From assembly GCA_030041005.1 (NCBI GenBank), contig JASHOR010000032.1, positions 41,326 through 105,325 of the forward strand: a stretch of DNA of 64,000 nt. The letters are read 5' to 3'. The DNA comes from Xanthobacteraceae bacterium (GTDB lineage Bacteria > Pseudomonadota > Alphaproteobacteria > Rhizobiales > Xanthobacteraceae). Shown here piece by piece: positions 34,105 through 42,435 of the stretch; the first letter of the stretch is position 1; each line of letters begins with the position of its first letter. A model generated the notes under the pieces. The model made no database searches and had not been told where the DNA came from. It saw only the letters and a program-made list of their open reading frames with translations. A program made the translations under genes and the position numbers.

Positions 34105-36897
34105 TTATTCCGCCGCGATCCGCGTCGCCGGATCGACCGCCTCGACGCGCGCGGCGCAAAACTTGAATTCGGGGATTTTGCCGAACGGATCGAGCTTTGG
34201 ATTGGTGAGCAGGTTCGCCGCCGCTTCGACATAGGCGAACGGGATGAACACCACCCCGTCGGGGATGGCGTCGTCTTGGCGCGCGGCGAGTTCGACGGCG
34301 CCCCGACGCGTCGTGACGCGGATCAGGTCCCCCGGACTTATGCCGAGCTTGGCGATGGTGCCGCGCGATACCGACGCCACGGCGCTGGGTTCGAGCGCGT
34401 CGAGCGTCGTGGCGCGGCGCGTCATCGCGCCGGTGTGCCAGTGCTCGAGCTGCCGGCCGGTGGTGAGGATGAACGGATAGTCCTCGTTCGGCGTCTCGGC
34501 GGGCGGCTGCAGCTTGGCGGCAACCAGCTTGCCGAAGCCGCCTGGGCGCGGAAAGCCCTTGTCGAAGACGACGTCTTTGCCAGGCCGGTCCGGCGCTTCG
34601 GCGGGATAGGTCACCGAGCTTTCGCGCTCGACACGGTCCCATGAAATATTGTCGAGCGAAGGCATCAGTGACGCCATCTCGGTGAAAATATCGCTCGGGT
34701 GCTGATAGTTCCAGTTGAGCCCCATGCGGCGCCCGATTTCCTGGATCAGCGACCAATCCTGCCGCGCGTCGCCCGGCGTCGGCAGCGCCTTGCGGCCCAT
34801 CTGCACCTGCCGATTGGTGTTGGTGACGGTGCCGTCCTTTTCCGGCCACGCCGAGGCCGGCAGCACCACGTCGGCGTACATCGCCGTCTCGGTGAGGAAC
34901 AGGTCCTGCACCACGAGATGTTCGAGGTGCGCCAGCGCCTCGCGCGCATGGTTGAGGTCGGGGTCCGACATCGCGGGGTTCTCCCCCATGATGTACATTC
35001 CTTTGATCACCCCGGCGTGGATCGCATCCATGATCTCGACGACGGTCAGGCCGGTTTTTGGATCGAGTTTGGTGCCCCAGGCATCCTCGTAGCGGGCGCG
35101 GATCTGCGGGTCGGTGACCGACTTGTAGTCGGGGAAGAACATCGGGACGAGCCCGACATCGGAAGCGCCCTGCACGTTGTTCTGGCCGCGCAGCGGATGC
35201 AGCCCGGTGCCGGGCCGGCCAATCTGGCCAGTGATCAGCGACAGCGCGATCAGACAGCGGGCATTATCGGTGCCGTGGGTGTGCTGGGAAACGCCCATGC
35301 CCCAGAAGATGATCGCCGATTTGGCGCGCGCGAACTTGCGCGCGACGGTGCGCAGCACGTCGGCTTCGATGCCGCAGATCGGCGCCATCTCCTCTGGCGT
35401 GAATTCCTTGACGCTTTCGGCGAACGCCTTGAAGCCTTCGACGTAGGTCTGAATATACTGTTCGTCGTAGAGCTTTTCAGTGACGATGGTGTTGAGCATG
35501 CCGTTGAGCATCGCCACATCGGTGCCGTTCTTGAACTGCAGCATGTGGGTGGCATGGCGCTTGAGCGCCTGGCCGCGCGGATCGGCGACGATCAGCGTGG
35601 CGCCGCGCTTTTTCGCCTGCTTGAAGAACGTTGCCGCAACCGGATGATTTTCGGTCGGATTGGCGCCGATGACGAAGATCACCTCGGCATTCTTGCACTC
35701 GTTGAATGAGGCCGACACCGCGCCCGAGCCGATGCCCTCCATCAGCGCCGCCACCGAGGAGGCGTGGCAAAGCCGCGTGCAATGATCGACGTTGTTGGTG
35801 CCGAAGCCGGTGCGCACGAGTTTCTGAAAGAGATAGGCCTCTTCATTGGAGCCCTTGGCCGAGCCGAAACCGGCGAGCGCCTTCGATCCATCGCGGTCGC
35901 GGATCTCCTTCAGGCCCGCGGCGGCGCGGTCGAGCGCCTCTTCCCAGGTCGCTTCGCGGAAATGCGTCCAGGGATTCGACGGATCGATGGACTCGTGCGG
36001 CACCTTCGGCGCGCCATCCTTGCGGATCATCGGCTTTTTGAGCCGCTGCGGGTTGTGAACATAGTCGAAGCCGAAGCGGCCCTTTACGCACAGCCGATTT
36101 TCGTTCGAGGGGCCGTTGCGACCGCTGACATAGAGCAGCTTGTCGTCCTTGATGTGATAGGTGAGCTGACAGCCGACGCCGCAATACGGGCACACGCTGT
36201 CGACCGTGCGGTCGGCCTTGCCCTTGAAGATGTTCTTGGCGTCGACAAGCGTCGCCGGCATCAGCGCTCCGGTCGGGCAGGCTTGCACGCATTCGCCGCA
36301 GGCTACGCAGGTCGAAGCTCCCATCGGGTCGTCGAAGTCGAACACGATCTTTTCGCCGTGACCGCGTCCGGCCATGCCGATCACGTCGTTGACCTGCACT
36401 TCGCGGCAGGCGCGGACGCACAGATTGCAATGAATACAGGCATCGAGATTGACCGCCATCGCCGGATGGCTACGGTCAGGCGCGGGCGAATGGCGGCGCG
36501 GGAAGCGGCCCTGTTTGAGCTGCATGTCGGTCACGATCTTCCAGAGCTGGGAAGCGGGATCGTGAGCGTGCGCCTGATCGGGCTGATCGGTGAGCAGAAG
36601 CTCGGCCACCATGCGGCGCGCGGTCTCGGCACGCTCGGTCCCGGTCCTGACCTTCATGCCCGGTGCAGGGTTGCGGATACAGCTTGCCGCCAGCACCCGC
36701 TCGCCCTCGATCTCGACCATGCAGACGCGGCAATTGCCATCCGGCCGATAGCCGGGCGCCGGCGAATAGCACAGATGCGGGATGTCAATGCCGAGCCGGG
36801 CCGCAGCGCGGAAAATTGTTTCACCCGGCCTGATATCGATTTCGCGATCGTCGATGGTAAAGGTGTTGGGATTTTGTGCGTTGGCATCACTCATCAA
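34105..36897 (-). CDS. fdsA: NAD-dependent formate dehydrogenase, alpha (catalytic) subunit
   Basis: The 930-residue molybdenum or tungsten enzyme oxidises formate to CO2. Domains in order: a [2Fe-2S] domain (C43, C56, C59, C73), the C-x3-H-type linker region, two [4Fe-4S] motifs (CIHCNLCVRAC from C154 and CVACGECVQACPTG from C197), a [4Fe-4S] binding motif CPYCGVGC from C236 with the fourth Cys at 270, and the bis-MGD domains. The active-site Cys-His pair is in DHCTRLCHASSV (C377, H378), so this is a Cys, not a selenocysteine, form. MGENPAMSDPDLNHA and a C-terminal molydopterin-binding fold complete it. It is 13 bases downstream of the fused NAD-binding subunit gene. No fdhD or fds accessory gene is visible here. 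Confidence 0.93.
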   Translation of the reverse strand: MMSDANAQNPNTFTIDDREIDIRPGETIFRAAARLGIDIPHLCYSPAPGYRPDGNCRVCMVEIEGERVLAASCIRNPAPGMKVRTGTERAETARRMVAELLLTDQPDQAHAHDPASQLWKIVTDMQLKQGRFPRRHSPAPDRSHPAMAVNLDACIHCNLCVRACREVQVNDVIGMAGRGHGEKIVFDFDDPMGASTCVACGECVQACPTGALMPATLVDAKNIFKGKADRTVDSVCPYCGVGCQLTYHIKDDKLLYVSGRNGPSNENRLCVKGRFGFDYVHNPQRLKKPMIRKDGAPKVPHESIDPSNPWTHFREATWEEALDRAAAGLKEIRDRDGSKALAGFGSAKGSNEEAYLFQKLVRTGFGTNNVDHCTRLCHASSVAALMEGIGSGAVSASFNECKNAEVIFVIGANPTENHPVAATFFKQAKKRGATLIVADPRGQALKRHATHMLQFKNGTDVAMLNGMLNTIVTEKLYDEQYIQTYVEGFKAFAESVKEFTPEEMAPICGIEADVLRTVARKFARAKSAIIFWGMGVSQHTHGTDNARCLIALSLITGQIGRPGTGLHPLRGQNNVQGASDVGLVPMFFPDYKSVTDPQIRARYEDAWGTKLDPKTGLTVVEIMDAIHAGVIKGMYIMGENPAMSDPDLNHAREALAHLEHLVVQDLFLTETAMYADVVLPASAWPEKDGTVTNTNRQVQMGRKALPTPGDARQDWSLIQEIGRRMGLNWNYQHPSDIFTEMASLMPSLDNISWDRVERESSVTYPAEAPDRPGKDVVFDKGFPRPGGFGKLVAAKLQPPAETPNEDYPFILTTGRQLEHWHTGAMTRRATTLDALEPSAVASVSRGTIAKLGISPGDLIRVTTRRGAVELAARQDDAIPDGVVFIPFAYVEAAANLLTNPKLDPFGKIPEFKFCAARVEAVDPATRIAAE

Positions 36898-36910
36898 GCA
36901 GGCCTTTCAG

Positions 36911-38644
36911 TCACCAGCGTCCTAGCGGCTTCGTTAAATCGTCCGGAAAGTATTTCAGCACACACAGCAACGGATTTGGCGCCGCCTGGCCAAGACCGCA
37001 GATCGATGCATCGCGCATCAGCGCGGAGAGCTCCACGAGTAGCGCGGCGTCCCACGGTCCATTGGCCATCAACTGCGCGGCCTTCTCCGTGCCGACGCGG
37101 CACGGTGTACACTGGCCGCAGCTCTCATCCTCGAAGAACCTGAGGAGGTTGAGCGCCACGGCTTTCATGTCGTCCTTGTCTGACAGGATCACAACGGCGT
37201 GCGACCCGACGAAGCAGCCGTATTTTTCCAAGGTTCCGAAGTCCAGCGGGATGTCGGCCATCGACGCCGGCAAAATGCCGCCTGAAGCGCCGCCCGGCAG
37301 ATAGGCCTTGAACGTGTGGCCGTCAGCCATGCCGCCGCAGAACTCGGCAATAAGTTCGCGCGCGGTGACGCCGGCCGGTGCGAGCTTGACGCCCGGGTTC
37401 TTGACCCGGCCTGAGACTGAGAAGCTGCGAAACCCCTTGCGCTCGTGGCGGCCTTGCGAGGTGAACCAGTCCACGCCCTTCTCGACGATGTCGCGAACCC
37501 AGAACAAGGTCTCGACGTTCTGCTCCAGCGTCGGCCGGCCGAACAGGCCGACCTGCGCCACATAAGGCGGCCGATGGCGCGGCAGGCCGCGCTTGCCTTC
37601 GATCGACTCGATCATCGCCGACTCTTCGCCGCAGATATAGGCGCCGGCGCCACGCCGGAGATGGAGACGACTGTGCTTGGCGAGCCCGGCCTCCTCCACC
37701 TTGGCAAACTCCTCGGCGAGCAGAAGACGCACCTCAGGATATTCATCGCGGATGTAAATGTACGTGTCGGGCGCTTCGACAACCCAGGCCGCGATCAGCA
37801 TCCCCTCGATGAACCGGTGCGGATCGCGTTCGAGATAATGACGATCCTTGAAGGTTCCCGGTTCTCCTTCGTCGGCATTGACCGCGAACAGCCGCGGCGC
37901 CCGCTCGGCGCGCACCAGCGACCATTTGCGCCCGGTCGGAAAGCCGGCGCCGCCGAGGCCGCGCAAGCCGGAATCGCTCACGAGCTTGATGATGTCGTCG
38001 CGCGTGCGCTTGCCGGCAACGCAAGCCTTGAGAAGCTCATAGCCTCCATCGCGGACATAAGCGTCGAACGTCGCCGGCGTCGGATAGACGTGCGGATGCG
38101 CCGGCTTGGCAGCCGCGGCGACGACGCCGGCCGCCTTTGCCTGAAAGATTTGCGTGTGGCCGACGGCACAGACCGGAGCCTGGTCGCAGGCGCCCATGCA
38201 CGGCGCCCGCACCACGCGCACGCCGCCGCCAAGTTTCGTCGGCAATTGTTCAAACAACCGCTCGGCACCAGCCAGCGCACAGGACAGCGAATCGCAGACA
38301 CGCACTGTCACGGGTGGTGGCGGCGTCTCGCCTTCCTTCACCACATCGAAGTGGGCGTAGAAGGTTGCCACTTCGTAGACCTCGGTCAGCGCAAGCCGCA
38401 TCTCCTGCGCCAACGCCGCCAAATGTCCGGCGGAAAGATAACCGTAACGATCCTGGATGAGGTGCAAATGTTCGATGAGCAGATCGCGCCGCCGCTCCCG
38501 CTCGCCAAGTAGGGCACCCACCTCGGCGAGCGCGGTCGGGTCAACTTGTCTGCCCTTGGGGGTGCGCGGCGGCCGGCGGCGGCCACTTCGGCCGCCATCT
38601 TGGCGATGCAAGTTTGCAGCCGGATGTGGTTCGGTCAGATTCAT
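36911..38644 (-). CDS. fdsB: formate dehydrogenase beta subunit, NuoE-NuoF fusion
   Basis: The 577-residue protein transfers electrons from the alpha subunit to NAD. Residues to about 170 are a NuoE/FdsG-like [2Fe-2S] domain (VCDSLSCALAGAE, APCMGACDQAPVC), and the rest is NuoF/FdsB-like with NAD/FMN motifs (GLRGLGGAGFPTGRKW, NADEGEPGTFKDRHYLERDP, GAGAYICGEESAMIESIEGK) and a [4Fe-4S] motif DESCGQCTPCRVG. Fusion of the two domains is known from Methylorubrum Fdh1 and differs from separate FdsG and FdsB in Rhodobacter and Cupriavidus. The ORF is open to TTG 38665; ATG 38644 (MNLTEPHPAA) is preferred. The upstream region holds a LysR-type box. Confidence 0.92.
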   Translation of the reverse strand: MNLTEPHPAANLHRQDGGRSGRRRPPRTPKGRQVDPTALAEVGALLGERERRRDLLIEHLHLIQDRYGYLSAGHLAALAQEMRLALTEVYEVATFYAHFDVVKEGETPPPPVTVRVCDSLSCALAGAERLFEQLPTKLGGGVRVVRAPCMGACDQAPVCAVGHTQIFQAKAAGVVAAAAKPAHPHVYPTPATFDAYVRDGGYELLKACVAGKRTRDDIIKLVSDSGLRGLGGAGFPTGRKWSLVRAERAPRLFAVNADEGEPGTFKDRHYLERDPHRFIEGMLIAAWVVEAPDTYIYIRDEYPEVRLLLAEEFAKVEEAGLAKHSRLHLRRGAGAYICGEESAMIESIEGKRGLPRHRPPYVAQVGLFGRPTLEQNVETLFWVRDIVEKGVDWFTSQGRHERKGFRSFSVSGRVKNPGVKLAPAGVTARELIAEFCGGMADGHTFKAYLPGGASGGILPASMADIPLDFGTLEKYGCFVGSHAVVILSDKDDMKAVALNLLRFFEDESCGQCTPCRVGTEKAAQLMANGPWDAALLVELSALMRDASICGLGQAAPNPLLCVLKYFPDDLTKPLGRW

Positions 38645-38702
38645 TTTTTTCCAAGTTTCTCCCAAGGTGAAACGATCGGCGTCATAGCCGTTTGTCGGCG
38701 AG

Positions 38703-38723
38703 TCAATAGGTTTCTTCTATTGA
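38703..38723. promoter_or_regulatory. LysR-type operator TCAATAG-N7-CTATTGA
   Basis: A perfect inverted repeat with 7-base arms TCAATAG and CTATTGA and a 7-base spacer lies between the divergent fdsB and lysR genes. It contains the LysR-type core T-N11-A (TAGGTTTCTTCTA). It is 59 bases upstream of the fdsB start and about 100 bases from lysR. A weaker CTATCGA copy lies at 38749, about three helical turns from CTATTGA. The 16 bases from TCTATTGA recur, with 13 identities, upstream of the antiporter at 39810-39825. Binding by the adjacent regulator is inferred. Confidence 0.6.
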
Positions 38724-38825
38724 ATGATTGGCTATCCTCTGGGATAATCTATCGAAAGACAGCGCCAAGATAGGCACTTTGGCGGGGATTTTCCAACCAA
38801 ATCATACATTAACAGGAACCGGGTC

Positions 38826-39719
38826 GTGATCGATAAGCTCGAATTTCTGTTAGCATTGGCACAGGAGCAGCATTTCGGCCGCGCAGCCGAAGCCTGCGGC
38901 GTCACCCAGCCGACGCTGTCGGCGGGCATCAAGCAACTCGAGCATGGCTTTGGCATTCCGCTGGTCAATCGCGGATCCCGCTTCCAGGACTTCACGCCCG
39001 AAGGCAAAAGGGTACTTGACTGGGCCCGCCGCATCGTCAGCGATACCCGTGCCATGCGAGAAGAGGTGCACGCGCTCAAGAACGGCCTCTCGGGCCGCTT
39101 GCGCATTGCCGCGATACCGGCGGCGCTCGTCATGATCGAGACTCTGACGACCCAATATCGCAAGCGGCACCCCGACGTGCAATTCACTGTTCTTTCCCGC
39201 AACGACGAACAGATTCTCGACCTTTTGGAAAATCTCGAAATCGAGGCCGGAGTAACTTACATCGATGACGAGCCGACCGGCCGGGTTGCCGCCACGCCGC
39301 TCTATCGCGAGCGTTATTGCCTGTTGACCGCCGTCGACGCGCCGTTCGGCGACCGAACCCAGGTGAGGTGGGCGGAAGTGGCGCAACTGCCGTTGTGCCT
39401 GCTGACCCCGGATACCCGGTCGCGGCGCCTTATCGAAGACCTGTTGCGCGCCGCCGGCGGCATCTCGCGTCCGAGCCTGGAATCGGATTCGATGATGGTG
39501 CTGTACGCGCACGTGCGCACGGGCCGCTGGGCGACCGTCATGCCCTCGCGGATAGCTGCGACACTCGGTCTCACCGATGTCCTGCGCGCCATCCCAATCG
39601 TGGAACCTGAGGCGAGCCACACGATCGGCCTGGTCGTCCCGGCCCGCCAGCCGATGAAACCGTTGACGGCGGCGCTGGTCGCCGAGGCCAGGCGAACCGC
39701 CCGGCGTTTAGTCGACTGA
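38826..39719 (+). CDS. LysR-family transcriptional regulator, likely of formate/oxalate genes
   Basis: The 297-residue protein has the usual N-terminal winged helix-turn-helix (FLLALAQEQHFGRAAEACGV, TQPTLSAGIKQLEHGFGIPL) and C-terminal periplasmic-binding-like effector domain. It begins with GTG 38826. It diverges from the formate dehydrogenase genes and lies upstream of the oxalate/formate antiporter gene, so it probably senses formate, oxalate or a derived metabolite. LysR regulators next to fds-type genes are common, and OxlR-type LysR regulators control oxalate genes in other bacteria. Candidate operators are at 38703-38723 and 39810-39825. Confidence 0.88.
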   Translation: MIDKLEFLLALAQEQHFGRAAEACGVTQPTLSAGIKQLEHGFGIPLVNRGSRFQDFTPEGKRVLDWARRIVSDTRAMREEVHALKNGLSGRLRIAAIPAALVMIETLTTQYRKRHPDVQFTVLSRNDEQILDLLENLEIEAGVTYIDDEPTGRVAATPLYRERYCLLTAVDAPFGDRTQVRWAEVAQLPLCLLTPDTRSRRLIEDLLRAAGGISRPSLESDSMMVLYAHVRTGRWATVMPSRIAATLGLTDVLRAIPIVEPEASHTIGLVVPARQPMKPLTAALVAEARRTARRLVD

Positions 39720-39809
39720 CGGAATGCTCTGCGATCGACCGTTTTCCGCCTTTCGCGAGGTCGGCTCGCGCGACTGTCGCGCCGTTGCGCCCTGGAGTGA
39801 TGCGATTCG

Positions 39810-39825
39810 TCTATTGAGCGATAGG
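39810..39825. promoter_or_regulatory. candidate LysR site upstream of the antiporter
   Basis: TCTATTGAGCGATAGG is 13/16 identical to TCTATTGAATGATTGG at 38716-38731 in the fds-lysR intergenic region, and itself contains CTAT-N6-ATAG. Another TATTGA follows at 39834. It is about 135 bases before the start of the antiporter gene. A shared operator for the same LysR protein is inferred. Confidence 0.45.
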
Positions 39826-39960
39826 TGACGCCTTATTGATTCGCCAAAGTCCCGTCCGCACTCTGCGTGGAAGTCCGCTGCGCAAAATCCGCGGCGACGG
39901 CCGGGACGACGTATCCACGGCAAACAACAAGAAACGTTCAAACGAAAGGGAGAGCGAACT

Positions 39961-41361
39961 ATGAGTTTCTTCGATAAGAGCAACACGATTGCCGGACCCG
40001 GCTTTAACCGGTGGATGGTGCCGCCGGCGGCACTGTGCGTGCATCTGTGCATCGGCCAAGCCTACGCGTTCAGCGTGTTCAACCTGCCGATGACCAAACT
40101 GATCGGCATATCGCACTCGACGCCCAATGACTGGAAGCTTACTCAATTGGGCTGGATTTTTTCGCTCGGCATCTTTTTCCTCGGCGTGTCGTCGGCCGTG
40201 TTCGGCCGATGGGTCGAGGAAGGCGGTCCACGCCGGGCCATGTTCACGGCAGCGTGTTGCTGGGCCGGCGGTTTCTTCATCTCAGCGTTTGGCGTCTATA
40301 TTCACAATTTGTGGATCATCTATATCGGTTATGGCGTGATCGGCGGCTGCGGCCTCGGCATCGGCTACATTTCGCCAGTCTCGACATTGATCAAGTGGTT
40401 CCCTGACCGGCCCGGCATGGCGACCGGCATGGCCATCATGGGCTTTGGCGGTGGCGCCTTCATCGCCGCGCCGCTCTCGGTGTGGCTGATGAGCAGGTTC
40501 AACACCGCGACGCATGTCGGCGTCGCCGAAACGTTCATCGTCATGGGCGCGATCTACTTCGTCTTCATGATGGTCGGTGCGATCATCGTAAGGGTGCCGG
40601 CCCCGGGCTGGAAACCGGCCGGCTACACGCCGCCGGTGCAGGCAACAAAGCTGATCACGACCAAAGATGTGTTCGTCTACGATGCGTTGAAGACGCCGCA
40701 GTTCTGGCTGATCTGGTGGGTGCTCTGCCTCAACGTCACCGCCGGCATCGGCGTGCTCGGACAGGCTTCCGCCATGAGCCAGGAAATGTTCCCCGGCAAG
40801 GTCACCGTGGTGGCTGCGGCCGGATTTGTCGGCTTGATGAGCCTGTTCAACATGGGCGGCCGGTTCTGCTGGGCGACCGTCTCAGATTATATCGGTCGCA
40901 AGAACACCTACTTCGTGTTCATGGTGCTCGGCTTCATCTTGTACTGCACCGTGCCCACGATGGGAGCAATCGGCAGTGTCACTGGCTTTGTCCTGTGCTT
41001 CCTGGTCATCATCAGCATGTATGGCGGCGGCTTCTCCACCGTGCCGGCATACCTGAAAGACATGTTCGGCACGCGTTACGTCGGCGCCATTCACGGCTTG
41101 TTGCTGACGGCCTGGTCGATGGCCGGCATCTTCGGGCCGGTCCTGGTGAACTACATCCGAGCCTATAACGTTGCTCACGGCGTGCCCAAAGCCGACGCCT
41201 ATAATGTCACCATGTACATCATGGCCGGACTCCTGGTGATCGGCTTCATCTGCAATCTGCTGGTCAAGGCGGTTCACCATCGCTTCCATATGAGTCCGGA
41301 CCACGAGGCGGAAATGGCGCAGATCGAAGTCGGAGCAGCCGGCGAACCGGCCGGCGCGTAA
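39961..41361 (+). CDS. oxlT: oxalate/formate antiporter (OFA family MFS transporter)
   Basis: The 466-residue membrane protein has twelve hydrophobic segments and OFA-family features: MVPPAALCVHLCIGQAYAFS, GYGVIGGCGLGIGYISPVST, LIKWFPDRPGMATGMAIMGF, and GGGFSTVPAYLKDMFGTRYV near the C-terminal half. OFA carriers exchange oxalate for formate or move related carboxylates. The neighbourhood (oxc, frc, fhs, formate dehydrogenase) makes oxalate the probable substrate. Start ATG 39961 follows AAAGGGAGAGCGAACT, a good ribosome-binding site. A 41-residue small membrane protein gene follows 12 bases downstream and is almost certainly co-translated with it. Confidence 0.9.
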   Translation: MSFFDKSNTIAGPGFNRWMVPPAALCVHLCIGQAYAFSVFNLPMTKLIGISHSTPNDWKLTQLGWIFSLGIFFLGVSSAVFGRWVEEGGPRRAMFTAACCWAGGFFISAFGVYIHNLWIIYIGYGVIGGCGLGIGYISPVSTLIKWFPDRPGMATGMAIMGFGGGAFIAAPLSVWLMSRFNTATHVGVAETFIVMGAIYFVFMMVGAIIVRVPAPGWKPAGYTPPVQATKLITTKDVFVYDALKTPQFWLIWWVLCLNVTAGIGVLGQASAMSQEMFPGKVTVVAAAGFVGLMSLFNMGGRFCWATVSDYIGRKNTYFVFMVLGFILYCTVPTMGAIGSVTGFVLCFLVIISMYGGGFSTVPAYLKDMFGTRYVGAIHGLLLTAWSMAGIFGPVLVNYIRAYNVAHGVPKADAYNVTMYIMAGLLVIGFICNLLVKAVHHRFHMSPDHEAEMAQIEVGAAGEPAGA

Positions 41362-41373
41362 GGGAGGAGAGCC

Positions 41374-41499
41374 ATGGCAAACGAGACCCAAAAGGGCACC
41401 ACGACACTGCATCTTGTATTGGCGTGGGCCTTTGTCGGAATTCCGCTCACCCTGGGCGTCATTCAGACACTCATCAACTCGATGAAGCTGTTCCAGTAG
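41374..41499 (+). CDS. MFS transporter small subunit, 41 residues
   Basis: This gene is below the ORF-track limit. ATG 41374 is preceded by AGGGAGGAGAGCC, a strong ribosome-binding site, 12 bases after the antiporter stop. The product MANETQKGTTTLHLVLAWAF continues with a single membrane helix (VGIPLTLGVIQTLINSM) and ends KLFQ. Small one-helix proteins of this type are regularly found directly after OFA transporters and are named MFS transporter small subunit in annotation; their role is unknown, perhaps stability or assembly of the carrier. A terminator hairpin follows 20 bases later, closing the unit. Confidence 0.85.
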   Translation: MANETQKGTTTLHLVLAWAFVGIPLTLGVIQTLINSMKLFQ

Positions 41500-41518
41500 C
41501 CGCTTCATCGCCACAATA

Positions 41519-41556
41519 GAACGGCGCGGCCGTAAAGCCGCGCCGTTTCATTTTGT
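41519..41556 (+). terminator. Rho-independent terminator of the antiporter unit
   Basis: AACGGCGCGGC and GCCGCGCCGTTT pair around a 6-base loop (CGTAAA), followed by CATTTTGTC. The stem is GC-rich and perfect over 11 bases. It lies just after the small-subunit gene on the plus strand and before the convergent gst gene. Confidence 0.8.
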
Positions 41557-41647
41557 CAAAATTCGGCGCACGCGCTGCTTGCCCACATGACGCGGCTCGG
41601 CAAAGCCGCGCCGCCTGTCGCGTTTTTGGCCTCGGCGCGAAGCGCTG

Positions 41648-42334
41648 TTACGCCACCCTCTCATTCAAGTGGGGGAACATGGCGCGCAGCGCTTCCTGGT
41701 CCATCTCGGTCTTGAACGTGTGGCGATCCTTGAGCGCGCTTGCTTTTTGCGCGGCAGGACGGGCATTGATCTCGTCGACCAGCCGCTTGAGGTTCTTGAA
41801 CTTGTCCCAGGCGCCCTCGCCCATCACGGCCGGCAGCAGGCGCGCCCAGCCCCAAACGTTCATATCGACGATCGTGTAGCCTTCGCCCAACATGTACTTC
41901 TGCCGGCCAAGCCGCGCATCGAGGATGCCGGCGTGCCGTCGCGCCTCGAATGCGTAGCGGTTGATGGCGTAAGGAATCTTCTCCGGCGCATAATTGCGGA
42001 AGTGCACGGACTGTCCGAAATACGGCCCCACTCCCGAGGAGACGAAGAACATCCATGACAGCAATTCGCCGCGTGCCTTGTCAGTCTTCGCCGGCAGGAA
42101 TTTTCCGGTCTTCTCGGCCAAGTAGAGCAGAATCGCGCTCGAATCGAACACGGTCACATCGCCGTCGACGATGGCGGGCAGCTTGGCGTTTGGATTGATC
42201 GCCAGAAACTCCGGCTTGTGCTGCTCGCCTTTGCGGGTATCGACCGGGATGGCATCGTAGGGCGTACCGGTTTCTTCCAGAAACAACGCCACCTTAGTCG
42301 GGTTCGGCGCACCGCTGTAATAGAATTTCAACAT
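41648..42334 (-). CDS. glutathione S-transferase family protein
   Basis: The 228-residue protein has the N-terminal thioredoxin-like GST domain (MLKFYYSGAPNPTKVALFLE, NPNAKLPAIVDGDVTVFDSS with the cis-Pro and Glu/Asp-Ser glutathione contacts) and a helical C-terminal domain (MLGEGYTIVDMNVWGWARLL). The length is standard. It lies 101 bases downstream of fhs on the same strand, at the end of the oxc-frc-fmt-fhs unit. A link to formyl-CoA or formaldehyde detoxification is possible but there is no direct support. Related GSTs occur in other rhizobial genomes. Confidence 0.88.
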   Translation of the reverse strand: MLKFYYSGAPNPTKVALFLEETGTPYDAIPVDTRKGEQHKPEFLAINPNAKLPAIVDGDVTVFDSSAILLYLAEKTGKFLPAKTDKARGELLSWMFFVSSGVGPYFGQSVHFRNYAPEKIPYAINRYAFEARRHAGILDARLGRQKYMLGEGYTIVDMNVWGWARLLPAVMGEGAWDKFKNLKRLVDEINARPAAQKASALKDRHTFKTEMDQEALRAMFPHLNERVA

Positions 42335-42435
42335 CGTTTGACTCCGTCGTTAACGCATGCGCATTCACGCCGCTCTCGCAAGCGGGAAGCTAGAAACTCA
42401 TTCCACGCCCCCACGGGGACGAGCGGACAAGACGC

